Shown piece by piece: positions 44,601-50,100 of a DNA stretch of 64,000 bases. The translations under genes and the position numbers were made by a program. Below the pieces are notes generated by a model, which saw only the letters and a list, made by a program, of their open reading frames with translations, was not told where the DNA came from and did no database searches. Source of the stretch: Symsagittifera roscoffensis (taxonomy: Eukaryota; Xenacoelomorpha; Acoela; Convolutidae). The stretch is taken from assembly GCF_963678635.1 (NCBI RefSeq), contig NC_087070.1:6794539-6858538 (forward strand). The letters are read 5' to 3'. How positions within the stretch are numbered: the first letter of the stretch is position 1; the number at the start of each line of letters is the position of its first letter.

Positions 44601-46909
44601 AAGGTGCCATTTAACGTTTTTAAGAGCGTTTCAATAGTTTTTGAACAATTTTGCTGTACCATGCTATATGTTTCGAAAATTTTCTAAGCGCCAGTTACAT
44701 TTTGCATTTTGTTTTAAAAAAATTTTTGATTGTGTTTCGAAATTTAGTGTCTTTTTCTTTCGAAATTTTTCATTTTTTTTTCACAAAAGTATTTTTTTCA
44801 AAAGTATTTTTTTTATAAAGAAAAGGGTTGGGAGGAGGGTACAAAGAGGTGTACGTTTAACCAGTAGAGCGATCTATTGGATTTAAGACGTTAACTATTT
44901 TTTCTCTGCTTAATGAGACAAATGAAAACGGGGCGTGCTGGCTTAATGGTGTTCGTTCTCCCGTACAATCTAGATTTGTCTTTGTAATTTTTTATGAATA
45001 ACTCTGTAACTAGATATCGTTTCGAAACAATTTATTATGATTACTTTTTTATTATGGTTTCTGAATTTTTATTATTAAAGTTTCCAAATATTTTTTTCAA
45101 AATGGTCCAAGTTTTTTAAATTTCCAAAATTTTACCACATTTGTTCAGAAATTTCAATTTTCTTACCTGCCCTAGTCTCTCACATGTATCGCTCAGTGTT
45201 TTTCTCTCATTTTGAAACTGCTCTGATTTGTCCTTCAGGTCTTTATCTTTCGTTTCCAAATCATCTTTCAATTGCGTCAAGCTTTCTTCCAATTCTCTAA
45301 CATGCTGCCTTAATTGGTCGACTTCTTCGTTCAAGTTGTTTTCAACAAGGTTATAGACATCATTTATGTCAACGCAGTTTGAACGCTGCAAAGATCCGGA
45401 GTCCTTTGCCGACGTTGAGGATCCAGATATGCGGCTCCTGCCGATGTTGTCGACTCCTGGCGACGCCAGAGACGGCGGATCCCCGTCGACCAGGTGTTGC
45501 TCGGAGTCAGTTATTACGACACCAATTGGCGACGCTTTCAACGTTGCTTCGCGACTCATGTTAGCTCCGAACGCCTGAGCACCGCTGATACTTATGTCAT
45601 CGGAATCATTTTCAGAGTCGCCATCATCGATGATTGTACTTTTATGGGAAGCACGCGTGAATTGATTGCTGTGTTCACACAATTCGGTCTTGCGACTGCT
45701 AAAAGCAGCTGTGATTTTACTGTTTTCTGTGACGTCTGATAGTGCTGTTATACTGCAAAGAACCGATCGAACAAGTTGGTTTGTTTTTTCAGCGTAGAGC
45801 TCTAAAAATAACACATGATGATGACTTGATGTTCGAATACAAACAATATGTGAAAAGTATTTACAATCTCTAAGGACAAAGTAGTCTGTTTTATAAAATA
45901 GTAATGCTGTGATTTTCTGATTGGAAATTGAGCTGAAAATGTTTGTTCGATCGATCAGAAAGTAATCGTCTTATACCTTTTATCACGCGTGATATCTTTT
46001 CGAATAGTTACACTAGCCCGAGTTTTTGAATTTGTGAGTTCTCAACGGTTTTCGACGTCTTTGTTGAGATATAGTATTTCTTAGAATCGATTTGAGAGAG
46101 TACTATCATCCTAAATTTCCTGAGAGCGCCACTGGCTATGAAAGCAAATTGACTCCAGCTCCAGATTTTTTCCCAGACCCCGATTTAGCCTAATTTTTGA
46201 TTTTAAAAAAAACTTAGGTTATTTACCGCTAAGTTAAAAATATATAATAAACGAAACCTTTTACATCGTCCAAAAGCTCTTTCACACTTTGTACTTCAGA
46301 GTCTAAGGTCACATTGAACAGTTCTGGATCCAATTCCAGCATCTCATAAATGACACTATTAGCCAGAGAAGACCGGCTCGAACTCTGCATTTCACGTGAC
46401 ATATAACCCCCGTATACTCCAGATGTCATAGGTTGAGCTTGCATTCCGAAGAGCCGACTGTCACTTAGTTGCCAGCTGAACATCCCGACACCACCCATCG
46501 ACTGTGGAAGAAGTCCGCCGGGTATAGTCCCCCCTCCGTTAACACTTCCCGGTCCGCCCGAAAAACCACTGCTAGGTATCCCGTGAGTTGCCTGTTGCGT
46601 TCCGGGAGGACCCGGTGGCGATTGTGTTGCCGGATTAGGCAGCGAGATGTCAGAATATCTTCGTGTGTGTAGTGAGTTCCAACTTGCGTGCTTCGCGATC
46701 TTCCCACCGCCGCCGCCGCCGCCCACGGATCCAGTCGGAGACGAGGAGCTTTGGTGTTGTTGTTTAGGCGAAGATTGATTCGAGGAGGAAGAGTTGTTAG
46801 GCTGGAATAGGCGGGTGGTTGATTTCCGGTCTGGAACTGGGGGAGTTTGCAGCTTGCTCTGAGAAGAGAAATGATGGCCTTGAGTCTGCCCAACGGGTGA
46901 ACTGTTCAT
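11188..46909 (-). CDS. Liprin-beta-like gene, 13 coding exons (whole gene model)
   Basis: Thirteen exons with GT-AG introns join without a stop to 3384 nt, encoding 1127 residues. Order: Ser/Gly/Gln-rich N-terminus (1-190), coiled coil (about 345-460), disordered Ser/Pro/Asn-rich linker (465-825), SAM1 (about 831-900), SAM2 (918-990), SAM3 (1011-1083), short tail. Liprins are cytoplasmic scaffolds that bind LAR-type phosphatases and organise synapses and cell edges; three SAM domains at the C-terminus define the family. The SAM1 core TLLRVKQNEFKSILGI and SAM3 HGALLVLSKSFTIEKL follow liprin-beta more closely than liprin-alpha. Length fits liprin-beta (about 1000). The coiled coil is shorter than usual, so upstream exons beyond 46909 are possible. 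Introns reach 11 kb and carry many transposons. Confidence 0.85.
13369..14362 (+). pseudogene. Decayed hAT transposase gene
   Basis: The region starts with a terminal-repeat-like CAGTGTTGGCTGATTTAAAT. An ATG at 13628 opens exon 1 (to 13687), followed by a 110-bp intron with GTATG and TTTACAG. Exon 2 from 13798 completes a BED zinc finger: VWDHF, NWATCKRCG, then LLKHREVC. The frame stops at 13951, but another frame reads SAHLLNLLAGDLKIP and continues with LPTDVRWNSVCDTLNSY to KLLKPVARSYENI, typical of hAT transposases (AH-L-N-L and the RWNS block). The first catalytic Asp region is missing, so an internal deletion joined the BED finger to the C-terminal half. The gene then runs into a perfect inverted repeat. 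It lies in the last liprin intron, opposite strand. Confidence 0.8.
14270..14456. repeat. Perfect 187-bp palindrome (93-bp arms, 1-bp spacer)
   Basis: The arms 14270-14362 and 14364-14456 are exact reverse complements around a single T at 14363. The left arm is hAT transposase coding sequence; the right arm is its snap-back copy. Confidence 0.95.
14628..14673 (+). repeat. (GAT)n microsatellite
   Basis: About 15 GAT units with one GGT interruption near the start, in the last intron of the liprin-like gene, 43 bases from exon 12. Confidence 0.95.
14716..14840 (-). CDS. Liprin-beta-like, exon 12 (SAM3 second half)
   Basis: Acceptor ATCGACAG, donor GTGAG. Encodes VLSKSFTIEKLFDKMKLNNS and ends YRKLNNLLSSP; this matches the second half of liprin SAM3, where the beta protein has a similar V-L-E-P-x-F start and ends in L-L. 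Phase 0 in, phase 2 out. Confidence 0.85.
15136..15513 (-). repeat. hAT-type MITE, 378 bp, with 7/8-matching target duplication
   Basis: Left flank TTTAGCCG (15128-15135) and right flank TTTCGCCG (15514-15521) differ at one base. The right end reads CTAGATCCGCCCCTG, the reverse of CAGGGGCGGATCTAG; the left end CAAGGGCGAATTTGG is the diverged partner. It contains the family core (GGCGCCAATATATACTAATT, GGGTCGGCAGG in reverse). A 30-base G-run lies at 15151-15176. Confidence 0.75.
15619..15768 (-). CDS. Liprin-beta-like, exon 11 (SAM3 first half)
   Basis: Acceptor CATTTCAG, donor GTATGA, 50 codons in phase 0. Encodes LKKRMLSCRNWDSDPIVWSN followed by DRFFEYLKQQ and ends LNGLGIHGALL. The W-(S/T)-N-x-R opening and G-x-H-G-x-L end are conserved in liprin SAM3. 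Confidence 0.9.
16215..16725 (+). repeat. GTTCCGAC 0.5-kb repeat, diverged full copy
   Basis: Starts GATCCGACTTTCGACGAAAG, contains AATTAACGCGCGATATATTG and ends AATCGGAACTTTAAGAACTT, then CGCCTTGATATACGAGC and AATCTTGCTT. The 3-prime hairpin has lost some pairs. Confidence 0.7.
16838..17202 (-). repeat. GTTCCGAC 0.5-kb repeat, inverted copy
   Basis: Reverse-oriented copy from GTATCAGGGCGAAACGCTGA to TTCGAAAGTTGGAACAAA. With the plus copy just to the left it forms a tail-to-tail pair separated by about 110 bases. Confidence 0.65.
17340..17955 (+). repeat. GTGCTCGAGGTATGTTTCGA minisatellite
   Basis: The clean part, 17768-17955, is about eight 21-bp units GTGCTCGAGGTATGTTTCGA plus C. A degenerate leader with GCTCGACC words lies at 17365-17480. 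The unit lacks stops on the minus strand, giving spurious long frames. Confidence 0.85.
17957..18155 (+). repeat. Leader plus short 31-bp minisatellite array
   Basis: A unique leader (GTTCCGCGCAAATGCGCACC, ATGTTGCTTTAAAGTATTGA) is followed by about four or five units that begin ATTCCGTCAAGACCATGATA. The same leader and unit recur at 33236-34345. Confidence 0.85.
18156..18370 (+). repeat. Possible LTR of the old Gypsy relic
   Basis: This AT-rich stretch with a TATAAAG word ends just before TGGCGCAGTAAAATGAATCG, which resembles a primer-binding site. No second LTR was found, so the boundaries are inferred. Confidence 0.35.
18371..19860 (+). pseudogene. Relic Ty3/Gypsy gag and protease
   Basis: Pieces in several frames: a gag stretch at 18852-19154 (KLFEQFWGALTDLTS, later SPSEALNQALIDEKGYF), a zinc knuckle at about 19207-19315 (CMNCG..., CQICNYEGYFAKL) where the second knuckle has lost its His and last Cys, and a protease at 19537-19850 with VDSANPVIFL where DTGS/DSGS is expected and ERNILGDAIF downstream. 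It stops before any reverse transcriptase. The organisation matches the two better Gypsy elements in this window, but the sequence is more decayed. Confidence 0.7.
20579..20747 (-). CDS. Liprin-beta-like, exon 10 (SAM2 second part)
   Basis: Acceptor CTCTCCAG, donor GTGCGA. Encodes EFLRSRVDGVFLNGMSADDI and ends IWYGWQLMKLLRYDEK. The R-V-D-G-x-x-L motif followed by the final helix and L-x-x-L is the liprin SAM2 pattern. Phase 2 in, 0 out. Confidence 0.9.
21214..21315 (-). CDS. Liprin-beta-like, exon 9 (SAM2 start)
   Basis: Acceptor GGTTTCAG, donor GTATTC. Encodes SRVPANEEMRNLLHLDYDWM followed by CDFFLEFVGLAEYR. L-D-(F/Y)-x-W and the G-L-x-x-Y motif mark the first helices of SAM2. The split Ser and Arg codons fit both neighbours. 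Confidence 0.88.
22086..22364 (-). repeat. Element B 3-prime LTR
   Basis: 279 bp, bounded by TGTCA/TGACA and about 93% identical by eye to the 5-prime LTR. One visible difference is the GA repeat (GAGAGAGAGAGAGA here, shorter in the other LTR). The polypurine tract GAGGAGGGGGAA (22365-22376, minus strand) directly precedes it. Confidence 0.93.
22365..22376 (-). promoter_or_regulatory. Element B polypurine tract
   Basis: GAGGAGGGGGAA on the minus strand immediately upstream of the 3-prime LTR, the usual place for the plus-strand DNA primer in LTR retrotransposons. Confidence 0.8.
22464..23519 (-). pseudogene. Element B C-terminal tail region
   Basis: After integrase the strand carries frames rich in Lys, Arg, Ser, Glu and Pro: one from 23674 downward (DKNIEKRIEQVARKTIRLAT), one at 23178-22849 (PTKRKATGKRTGGKPTRK, EKEDDSSSTSEEPISPSP) and one at 22967-22464 ending in an acidic stretch. 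Element A has a comparable basic/acidic tail at 63061-63801. No envelope features (signal, membrane span) were seen. The frames overlap by shifts, so it is broken. Confidence 0.55.
23520..23650 (-). repeat. 131-bp direct repeat, copy flanking insert (left)
   Basis: Identical to 24095-24225 at 130 of 131 positions (G/T near the right end). Encodes the same peptide block in element B's frame (ATNKSLPRTLTNTHSPTQL). Confidence 0.95.
23651..24094 (-). mobile_element. 444-bp zinc-finger-coding insert, probable LINE 3-prime end
   Basis: The minus strand is open from the left junction: YLLKWEEAVAEHGRKQEVVN, then three Cys/His fingers: CRVEGCGRICKSKSGRATHE with RRSH, then ECPGCKRAFPEKAQLTNHYK with TC, then KCPGCGTPITSNNLTKHMTR with H. 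It ends QGPRA and TAA at 23677-23675, followed by a short tail of ACAAG repeats. Similar C-terminal fingers are known at the end of some LINE proteins. A 5-prime-truncated LINE end with a repeat tail and a long target duplication (the 131-bp repeats) fits best, as inference. Element A has no such segment. Confidence 0.7.
24095..24225 (-). repeat. 131-bp direct repeat, copy flanking insert (right)
   Basis: Partner of 23520-23650; see that entry. The pair encloses exactly 444 bp. Confidence 0.95.
24360..24690 (-). pseudogene. Element B integrase remnant
   Basis: Only the end of the catalytic core remains: FQIFCRTNNIKLLFAPVDDH, then SAIGVV, a stop, and RMIQTIKRRLAV. Comparison with element A (GLVEKTIQTIKRRL) shows the stop TAA at 24566-24564 sits where the catalytic Glu codon GAA should be. 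The HHCC finger and both Asp blocks are missing between 24711 and 24690, so they were deleted. Downstream lie F-E-A-H and GRKP words shared with element A. Confidence 0.75.
24711..25265 (-). pseudogene. Element B linker between RNase H and integrase
   Basis: A 184-codon open stretch rich in Asn, Ser, Lys and Thr, ending in TASTSTAAATDARDLITK. It occupies the same place as the charged linker of element A (60921-61800). No domain was recognised; low-complexity composition suggests a disordered spacer. Confidence 0.6.
25270..25715 (-). pseudogene. Element B RNase H
   Basis: Motifs in order: CDPSNTGLGKALEQ (first Asp), YSVNELELLG (Glu) and ITDRQAL (Asp). A TGA replaces the Trp codon after the Glu block (about 25529-25531), so it is interrupted. 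It ends with a DYMSRNP motif typical of the Gypsy RNase H end. Confidence 0.85.
25722..26663 (-). pseudogene. Element B reverse transcriptase
   Basis: A 313-codon open frame. Motifs: GRRIPIHLQEWV, ITVKKDQTVKLALDS, FFTLDLRYAYSQIPLD, GLYGLTDMPAEFQ, the catalytic YLDDIL and LSLDK...VEWLGF-like block (here ISLDKCKFACKQVEWLGF), then KSFMGSIHHLTRYI. This covers fingers, palm, thumb and connection to RNase H and is the best-preserved part of the element. Confidence 0.92.
26703..27110 (-). pseudogene. Element B aspartic protease
   Basis: The active-site loop reads IADSGSPVSFLNE and is followed by a stop, with a shift before the C-terminal half (ESGGWKIQTAPFIIVDNHKA, then NIIGRNLLPRIGI, the conserved I-G-R-x-L-L flap end). 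Retropepsin fold by motif order. Confidence 0.8.
27330..28405 (-). pseudogene. Element B gag with zinc knuckles
   Basis: Starts MAQPTGFLKI at 28405, where the A of ATG is the last LTR base and TGG begins the primer site. Capsid-like blocks continue in shifted frames: RSYLFLCLDAEGHRQI, ESLGQFHADLVELA, SPQEAYEYAIRQEKGI. Near the end lie two Cys/His knuckles; the second, CSKCAKRGHFAKIC, is a perfect C-x2-C-x4-H-x4-C. At least two frameshifts occur. Confidence 0.85.
28387..28404 (-). promoter_or_regulatory. Element B primer-binding site
   Basis: TGGCGCAACCAACAGGAT directly after the LTR-terminal TGACA. TGG at this position is the usual complement to a tRNA CCA end. The tRNA was not identified. 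The site overlaps the first gag codons. Confidence 0.7.
28405..28677 (-). repeat. Element B 5-prime LTR
   Basis: 273 bp, starts TGTCATC, ends TGACA, followed by the primer-binding site. Flanked on its outer side by the CGGTC target duplication. Confidence 0.93.
29120..31935 (-). mobile_element. Degenerate LINE (endonuclease-RT type, Jockey/CR1-like)
   Basis: Minus-strand order is endonuclease then reverse transcriptase. Endonuclease words at 31850-31600: QENIRSL, KALTETW, LVLDGYQKI, GKGIYF. Linker words at 31283-31047. RT words: VKVARLMPIFKSGN and NCRPVSPLSVINKVLEKL (30561-30349), GVPQNSVLGQLLFLLHVNDL (about 30050-29985), FADATTLFG where FADD is expected. C-terminal words near 29640-29480: LRKDYIQPVSQY, FEIAQNRILRILF. 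Many stops and shifts; the 5-prime end is truncated and target duplications were not found. Clade placement is by general motif resemblance. Confidence 0.85.
32031..32067 (+). repeat. (CA)n microsatellite
   Basis: About 15 CA units, in liprin intron 8 near the LINE. Confidence 0.95.
32336..32454 (-). CDS. Liprin-beta-like, exon 8 (SAM1 second half)
   Basis: Acceptor TTTTATAG, donor GTACAA. Encodes TLLRVKQNEFKSILGITDKF then ERKRVYCALSFLNKY. It aligns directly with the known liprin-beta T-L-L-Q-A-S-x-x-(D/E)-(L/F) and L-G-I...R-K-(K/R) positions. Phase 0 in, 2 out. Confidence 0.9.
32919..33142 (-). CDS. Liprin-beta-like, exon 7 (SAM1 start)
   Basis: Acceptor GTTCATAG, donor GTTAGT. Gln-rich start, then STWSSDFTHEWLKFDLKVNE and FVKNVKDAP. 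The W-(S/T)-x-(D/E)-x-x-x-x-W-L opening is the SAM1 start. The donor is chosen because it gives phase 0 to exon 8; reading on instead would end at a TGA near 32880. Confidence 0.8.
33236..34345 (+). repeat. 31-bp minisatellite array with unique leader
   Basis: A leader shared with 17957-18010 (GTTCCGCACAAATGCGCACC...) is followed by about 34 degenerate 31-bp units beginning ATTCCGTCAAGACCATGATA and ending TTAGACCATGG. It lies in the liprin intron between exons 6 and 7, about 100 bases from exon 7. Confidence 0.92.
34548..34608. repeat. Hairpin, 26-bp arms with 9-bp loop
   Basis: Arms 34548-34573 and 34583-34608 pair at 24 of 26 positions (mismatches TT/GC), loop GAATCAGCC. The size fits a miRNA-like precursor or a MITE core; no expression evidence is available. 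Confidence 0.75.
34896..35226 (-). CDS. Liprin-beta-like, exon 6 (linker)
   Basis: Acceptor AAATACAG, donor GTAAGT. Encodes LPVPFTSQKSVSAEQIAAFS, later RTKNRHSSAGPAGSYSTMG and ends RRHSVSSSV. Ser/Pro/Arg-rich, probably disordered, with R-x-x-S phosphorylation-like sites. Phase 0 in, 1 out. Confidence 0.8.
35366..35580 (-). CDS. Liprin-beta-like, exon 5 (linker)
   Basis: Acceptor TTGCTCCAG, donor GTAAAC. Encodes VDSTPSMSASGTSILGSAPF and a His/Pro/Met/Asn-rich end (MMHPSYNPYYTQPMPNHPGQ). Low complexity. Phase 1 in, 0 out. Confidence 0.8.
35841..36267 (-). CDS. Liprin-beta-like, exon 4 (linker)
   Basis: Acceptor GATTTTCAG, donor GTTTGT. Encodes GGSLQQIPMGFVEQNPWTPK, an acidic patch DPDENDDEDSV, and EADFEDTPMGSKKSSCANT. 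Disordered by composition; it occupies the place of the Ser-rich linker of liprin-beta. Phase 0 in, 1 out. Confidence 0.8.
36434..36572 (-). repeat. Fragment of hAT-type MITE
   Basis: Inner part of the family: GACGGACCCTAAAATTTTTC, GGCGCCTTTGGCGCCAATAT, ACTAATTTTGAGGG. Both ends are missing. Confidence 0.7.
36573..38271. other. Liprin intron 3, no coding signal
   Basis: AT-rich with two long G-runs (about 37773-37795 and 37831-37850) that could form G-quadruplexes. Short open frames on both strands near 37107-37379 have no domain signal. Confidence 0.4.
38272..38376 (-). CDS. Liprin-beta-like, exon 3 (coiled coil end)
   Basis: Acceptor CATCTGCAG, donor GTGAGT, 35 codons in phase 0. Encodes ENQALKDDNQKLNETLRMLQ and YENSMIRSKCVCHFH; the heptad pattern continues from exon 2. 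Confidence 0.85.
39105..39560 (-). repeat. GTTCCGAC 0.5-kb repeat, inverted copy
   Basis: Hairpin end TATATCAGGGCGAGGCCCTG and AATGTTCCGACTG at the left; the body continues to about 39560 where it fades. A plus-oriented 3-prime half lies at 39830-40155 (TGGCTCTGCCCTGATATG). Confidence 0.65.
39830..40155 (+). repeat. GTTCCGAC 0.5-kb repeat, 3-prime half
   Basis: TTATGGAGGTTTAAAGATTG, TTAACGTGCGATTTATTTTG and the end ACATTCATGGCTCTGCCCTG followed by ATATGAAC and CTTGTT. The left half is not recognisable. Confidence 0.6.
40778..40852 (+). tRNA. tRNA-like sequence, probably SINE head or pseudogene
   Basis: 75 nt with box B GGTTCGAATCC (40832-40842), 5-prime AACCAAG partly pairing with 3-prime CGAGGTT (5 of 7), and AGCCTAGCG where box A is expected. 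The anticodon arm does not fold cleanly, so it is not a functional tRNA by eye. Confidence 0.35.
40853..42910. other. Liprin intron 2, nothing firm
   Basis: A very diverged MITE-like piece lies at 41600-41780. A 96-codon plus-strand frame at 42446-42736 shows no recognised domain. Nothing else was seen. Confidence 0.35.
43087..43552 (+). repeat. GTTCCGAC 0.5-kb repeat, full copy
   Basis: Starts TTGTTCCGACTCTCATAACG and ends CAGTCGGAACATTCAGGGCT, TCGCCCTTATACGAG, TCGTGTTTT. Another hairpin-end fragment in reverse lies at 42912-42960 (GTATCAGGGTGAAGCCCTGA). Confidence 0.8.
43800..43905 (+). repeat. Degenerate TTCGACC minisatellite
   Basis: Four or five weak units (GATTCGACCATG, TTGTTCGACAC, TGTTTGACTCATGATT), related to the array at 3780. 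Confidence 0.55.
43983..44180. repeat. C-run/G-run inverted repeats
   Basis: GTTAACATCC followed by C-runs occurs at 43988-44003 and 44119-44147, and GGGGATGTTAAC in reverse at 44157-44174, making a G/C-run hairpin. A second small palindrome (AGCGCTTA...TAAGCGCT) lies at about 44034-44067. Confidence 0.7.
45167..45801 (-). CDS. Liprin-beta-like, exon 2 (coiled coil)
   Basis: Acceptor TTATTTTTAG, donor GTAAG. Encodes ELYAEKTNQLVRSVLCSITA, an acidic Ser patch (DDGDSENDSDDIS) and the coiled coil VDQLRQHVRELEESLTQLKD to SDTCERLGQ. The N-terminal half of liprins is a coiled coil used for dimerisation and partner binding. Phase 1 in, 0 out. Confidence 0.85.
46258..46909 (-). CDS. Liprin-beta-like, exon 1 (putative start)
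   Basis: Directly after TTTTTTCTAG comes ATGAACAGTTCACCC, so either the start codon opens this exon after a 5-prime UTR intron, or the exon is internal. Encodes a Ser/Gln/Gly-rich region with an eight-Gly tract, KHASWNSLHTRRYSDISLPN, and at its end YEMLELDPELFNVTLDSEVQ then SVKELLDDVK. The donor GTTTCG leaves one base that joins exon 2 in frame. Exon 1 would otherwise run to a stop at 46229. Confidence 0.75.
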
Positions 46910-49082
46910 CTAGAAAAAATAAAGCTAATACTAAGACGGCATCTTGTTAAACTATTACCTTTTCCGGGTATCGAGCTCAATCGCATATTTTCGAATAAAG
47001 GATTCGGAAAGAGGGGATACGATCTAGGATTTTCTCGAGGGGGTGGGGGTGGATTTGAAAAGAAATCGAAAACTTTGTCGACTTTGATTAAATTTAAATT
47101 TTGCTATAAAATATACTATGCTCATACAAAAAATTGCTGAGAAAAAGACGTTGGTGGATTTTGTTTTTCAAAAAGAAACACTAAACAAGGAAGCAAAATG
47201 GGTGTTTTGGATTTGGGCTTTTACCATAAAAATCGAAAAATTATTATTCAAAAAAAATCAAACTTGTCATTTAGTGAGTTTTATCTTGAATTTTTCAATA
47301 AAAAAACAAAAAAGTTTAGTTCAGTTTGGAAAGGTAGATATGGGAGGTTTTTCATGACGCCAACCGGAGAAAAGTTCATCGATTTACTAAATTTCTTTGA
47401 TTAGTACTGCGAATGTACTAATATATGTATATTTTTTTCAATATTTTTTTGCAAACTTTTTGAATTTTTGAAATTTTAGATTCCCAAAATGACAATAAAA
47501 ATCTTTAAAAAAATCTACTCGAGTAAAACTAAAAATATGCATAAAAATTTTTAGTAAACGGCCTAAATTCAGCTTTACTCGCTCGAGTTTAGACAAAAAT
47601 CTAAAATTTCAAACCGATTTTTCTCGACACCAGGAAAATTTTTGGGAATTTGTTAGGGTGATTTAAATCACGACTGAAAAGGCTTTTTAAGGATATATCA
47701 CTCAACCCAGTCCAATAATAATTTGTGGTACCCATCTTCGCATTGAAAACAAAAAAAACAGAGAGAGAGAAAAAAAAAGAAAAAACATCCGAATACAAAG
47801 TTCTTCCCGAATTGTCATTGAATAATTGAAACGAATTGTCATAATAATTCACCGTTAAAGTTAAATAATAGAGAAAACTGGACCAGGTGCCATCTCCTAA
47901 TTGAGTGTAAGAGTGACGAAAAAGGCAAGACTGCTCGCATATCAGGGCGGGGCCTGAATAATCGGAATCCACTTTAAGGCCAACCAATTTTGTTGTTGAT
48001 TATTTGACGAAATAATCGAAAAAAAAGATTTTTTCTTTAATTTCACCTACTACATGCTACGTAAGATACCAAGGGTGTGTTTAGCGTATCATATTGTTTT
48101 AAAACGAATAAATTGCAGCCCTCGCTTCAACTTGGAACGCATTAAATAAGCTTACGTGTGTTATATCACGCGGTTATTATCCCAAATTGACCCAATTAGC
48201 CATTTTCAAACCTCCGTAACTTTTTGAAAAATGATCACAGGTGAAATATATTTTTATATTTAACCTCTATACAACAACATCTTTCAGTTGTTATTAAAAA
48301 ATTTTTATAAATGCGTAGGTGAGAAGACGAAAATTGAATGAATAAAAATCACCGCAAACATAAAAGCTCGAAAGTCGGAACAAAAAAAACTTTTTCGAAT
48401 TCCGAAAAGCATTTTAAAAACAATTTGCTAAGAGTTCTGGAGTAAAGAAAAATGTGTCTGTAAAAATTAAACCTTTAGCAAGAATAACTGCGAAAACTTC
48501 TAAAATTGTTAGCGGCATCCATCAAACGATTTTACTAGAGGGAGGTGATAAACTTTTAAAAACTAACAATTACTAAAACTAACAATTAAAAACTAAAAAC
48601 TAGCAATTGGAAAAACATTTATGTTAAATAAGCCACAATTAAACCTATTTTAAAGTTGAGAATTAAATAAATGATTCCAAATGTTATCCAATCTGAATTA
48701 CTTTTTCGTTTTTGATACACCTAATTGCTCTAACCTTCACCCTAAATCAATTAAGGTACGAAATTAGTCTCAAATTTAAAAAAAAAATTCATTCAATCAG
48801 AATTCTTCTGCATTCGGCATGTTAGTTTTTTTGATGAAGTTTCCTATTGAATTCTCGATGTGATCTTTCACATGGTTATTTCAGAATGGAAAATGGTCGT
48901 AGGGACCATAAATCTTTATACATTAAATTTAATTCAACAAAACTGTGAAAAAGCACTCCCTATTAATTTTGCAGCGATGATGTATAAACTAGCCAAAGTA
49001 CAATCTATCTACCAAGCTAGCCATAAATGTATAAATGGTGAGGCAAAATTTGGCGACAATCGGGGGCATTTCAGAATGCGGC
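46910..49082. other. Upstream of liprin exon 1, mostly repeats
   Basis: A MITE end fragment lies at 47022-47090 (GATCTAGGATTTTCTCGAGG) and an inverted 0.5-kb repeat at 47936-48385. Promoter elements and further exons were not recognised. Confidence 0.4.
47936..48385 (-). repeat. GTTCCGAC 0.5-kb repeat, inverted copy
   Basis: From CTCGCATATCAGGGCGGGGC to CTCGAAAGTCGGAACAAAAA; internal CACAGGTGAAATATATTT and TTATCCCAAATTGACCCAAT match the family in reverse. Confidence 0.7.
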
Positions 49083-49135
49083 AATTCGCGGTAGAGCAAT
49101 GAAGCATAACAAATAGAAATTTACTTTGAACTTAT

Positions 49136-49663
49136 TGTTCCGACTTTCGATACGAAAGTAACGTAATATTTGGGCTGGGGGTGGGTTTTTTTTCTTCAGA
49201 CAAATTTCGACTTTTTAACTAGCCATTTTTGACGCAATTTTTTTAAATATCATTCAAAAAGTATTGTTGTCCTGAGCTCAAAATTGAAAAGATATTTCAC
49301 CTGTGATCATTTTTTGTAAAGTTATGGGGGTTTAAAGATTGCCATTTTGGCCAATTTGGAACAATTAACGAGCGATATATTTCGCGCTATTAACGCGTAA
49401 GCGGAGAGTTAATCCGTCTTAAAATCGTTCCAAATTGGTTAAAAGAAGCTTATTTGCCATAATTGATTGGTTACAAGGAGCTAAATCTATCTTTTTGCAC
49501 TTTAAATGGCGTGTGGGGGGATGATTTTCATAAAAGTTTTAAATTAAAAAAAAATTTTTTTAAATTTTATTACATTTAATTTTTTAATGTTATTACTGCT
49601 CCATAAAACATTAAAAGGCAGTCGGAACATTAAGGGCTTCGCCCTGATACGAGCAGTCTTGTT
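49136..49663 (+). repeat. GTTCCGAC 0.5-kb repeat, best full copy
   Basis: Starts TTGTTCCGACTTTCGATACG; contains TTTCACCTGTGATCATTTTT and AACGAGCGATATATTTCGCG; ends GCAGTCGGAACATTAAGGGC, TTCGCCCTGATACGAGC, AGTCTTG. It interrupts a duplicated sequence whose uninterrupted partner lies at about 50455-50520. Confidence 0.85.
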
Positions 49664-49915
49664 TGATTTAGAAATGCACAACAACTAAACAACCTGGCAT
49701 TAGAGTGATGCACTTTATATGGAATGTTCCGCAAAACTACTCAGTGATTATTCCTGAGTCAGTTGATTTGCGGCGAATAGTCGCTTGCTACGAACTGTCG
49801 CCATGCCGGTAAATAAGTAACAATATTTTAACAGTTCGAAAAATAACCGTTCGATCGGTTCAAATAATCTGTAGATTTTTGAACTGGTTTATAAATTAGC
49901 TGGTTCCTTTACACT
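49664..49915 (+). repeat. Local duplication, copy 1
   Basis: Together with the stretch before 49136 it pairs with about 50455-50745. Shared words include TGGAATGTTCCGCA, CGTCGCCATGCCGGTAAATA-like text and ATCTGTAGATTTTTG. Confidence 0.8.
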
Positions 49916-49977
49916 TTTGTTCAGCATCTCAACTATACCGGGTTGACCAAAAACGCTAATCTTATAACTTTCATATC

Positions 49978-50100
49978 TGGAAAAATGCTAGTCATACAGT
50001 TTTCATTCAATTCCATCGATACAGAATATTGCATGAAAAGTCTATGATTAGTCATTTCTTATATATTTTATCACAAAGTTGTTTGACTAGCATTTTTCCA
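49978..50100. repeat. Inverted repeat, 17-bp perfect arms
   Basis: TGGAAAAATGCTAGTCA at 49978-49994 and its exact reverse complement at 50084-50100. Confidence 0.85.

Noticed and set aside
46465-46893. 142-codon alternative frame over liprin exon 1
   Set aside because: Shifted shadow of the Ser/Gly-rich exon; does not join exon 2 in frame.
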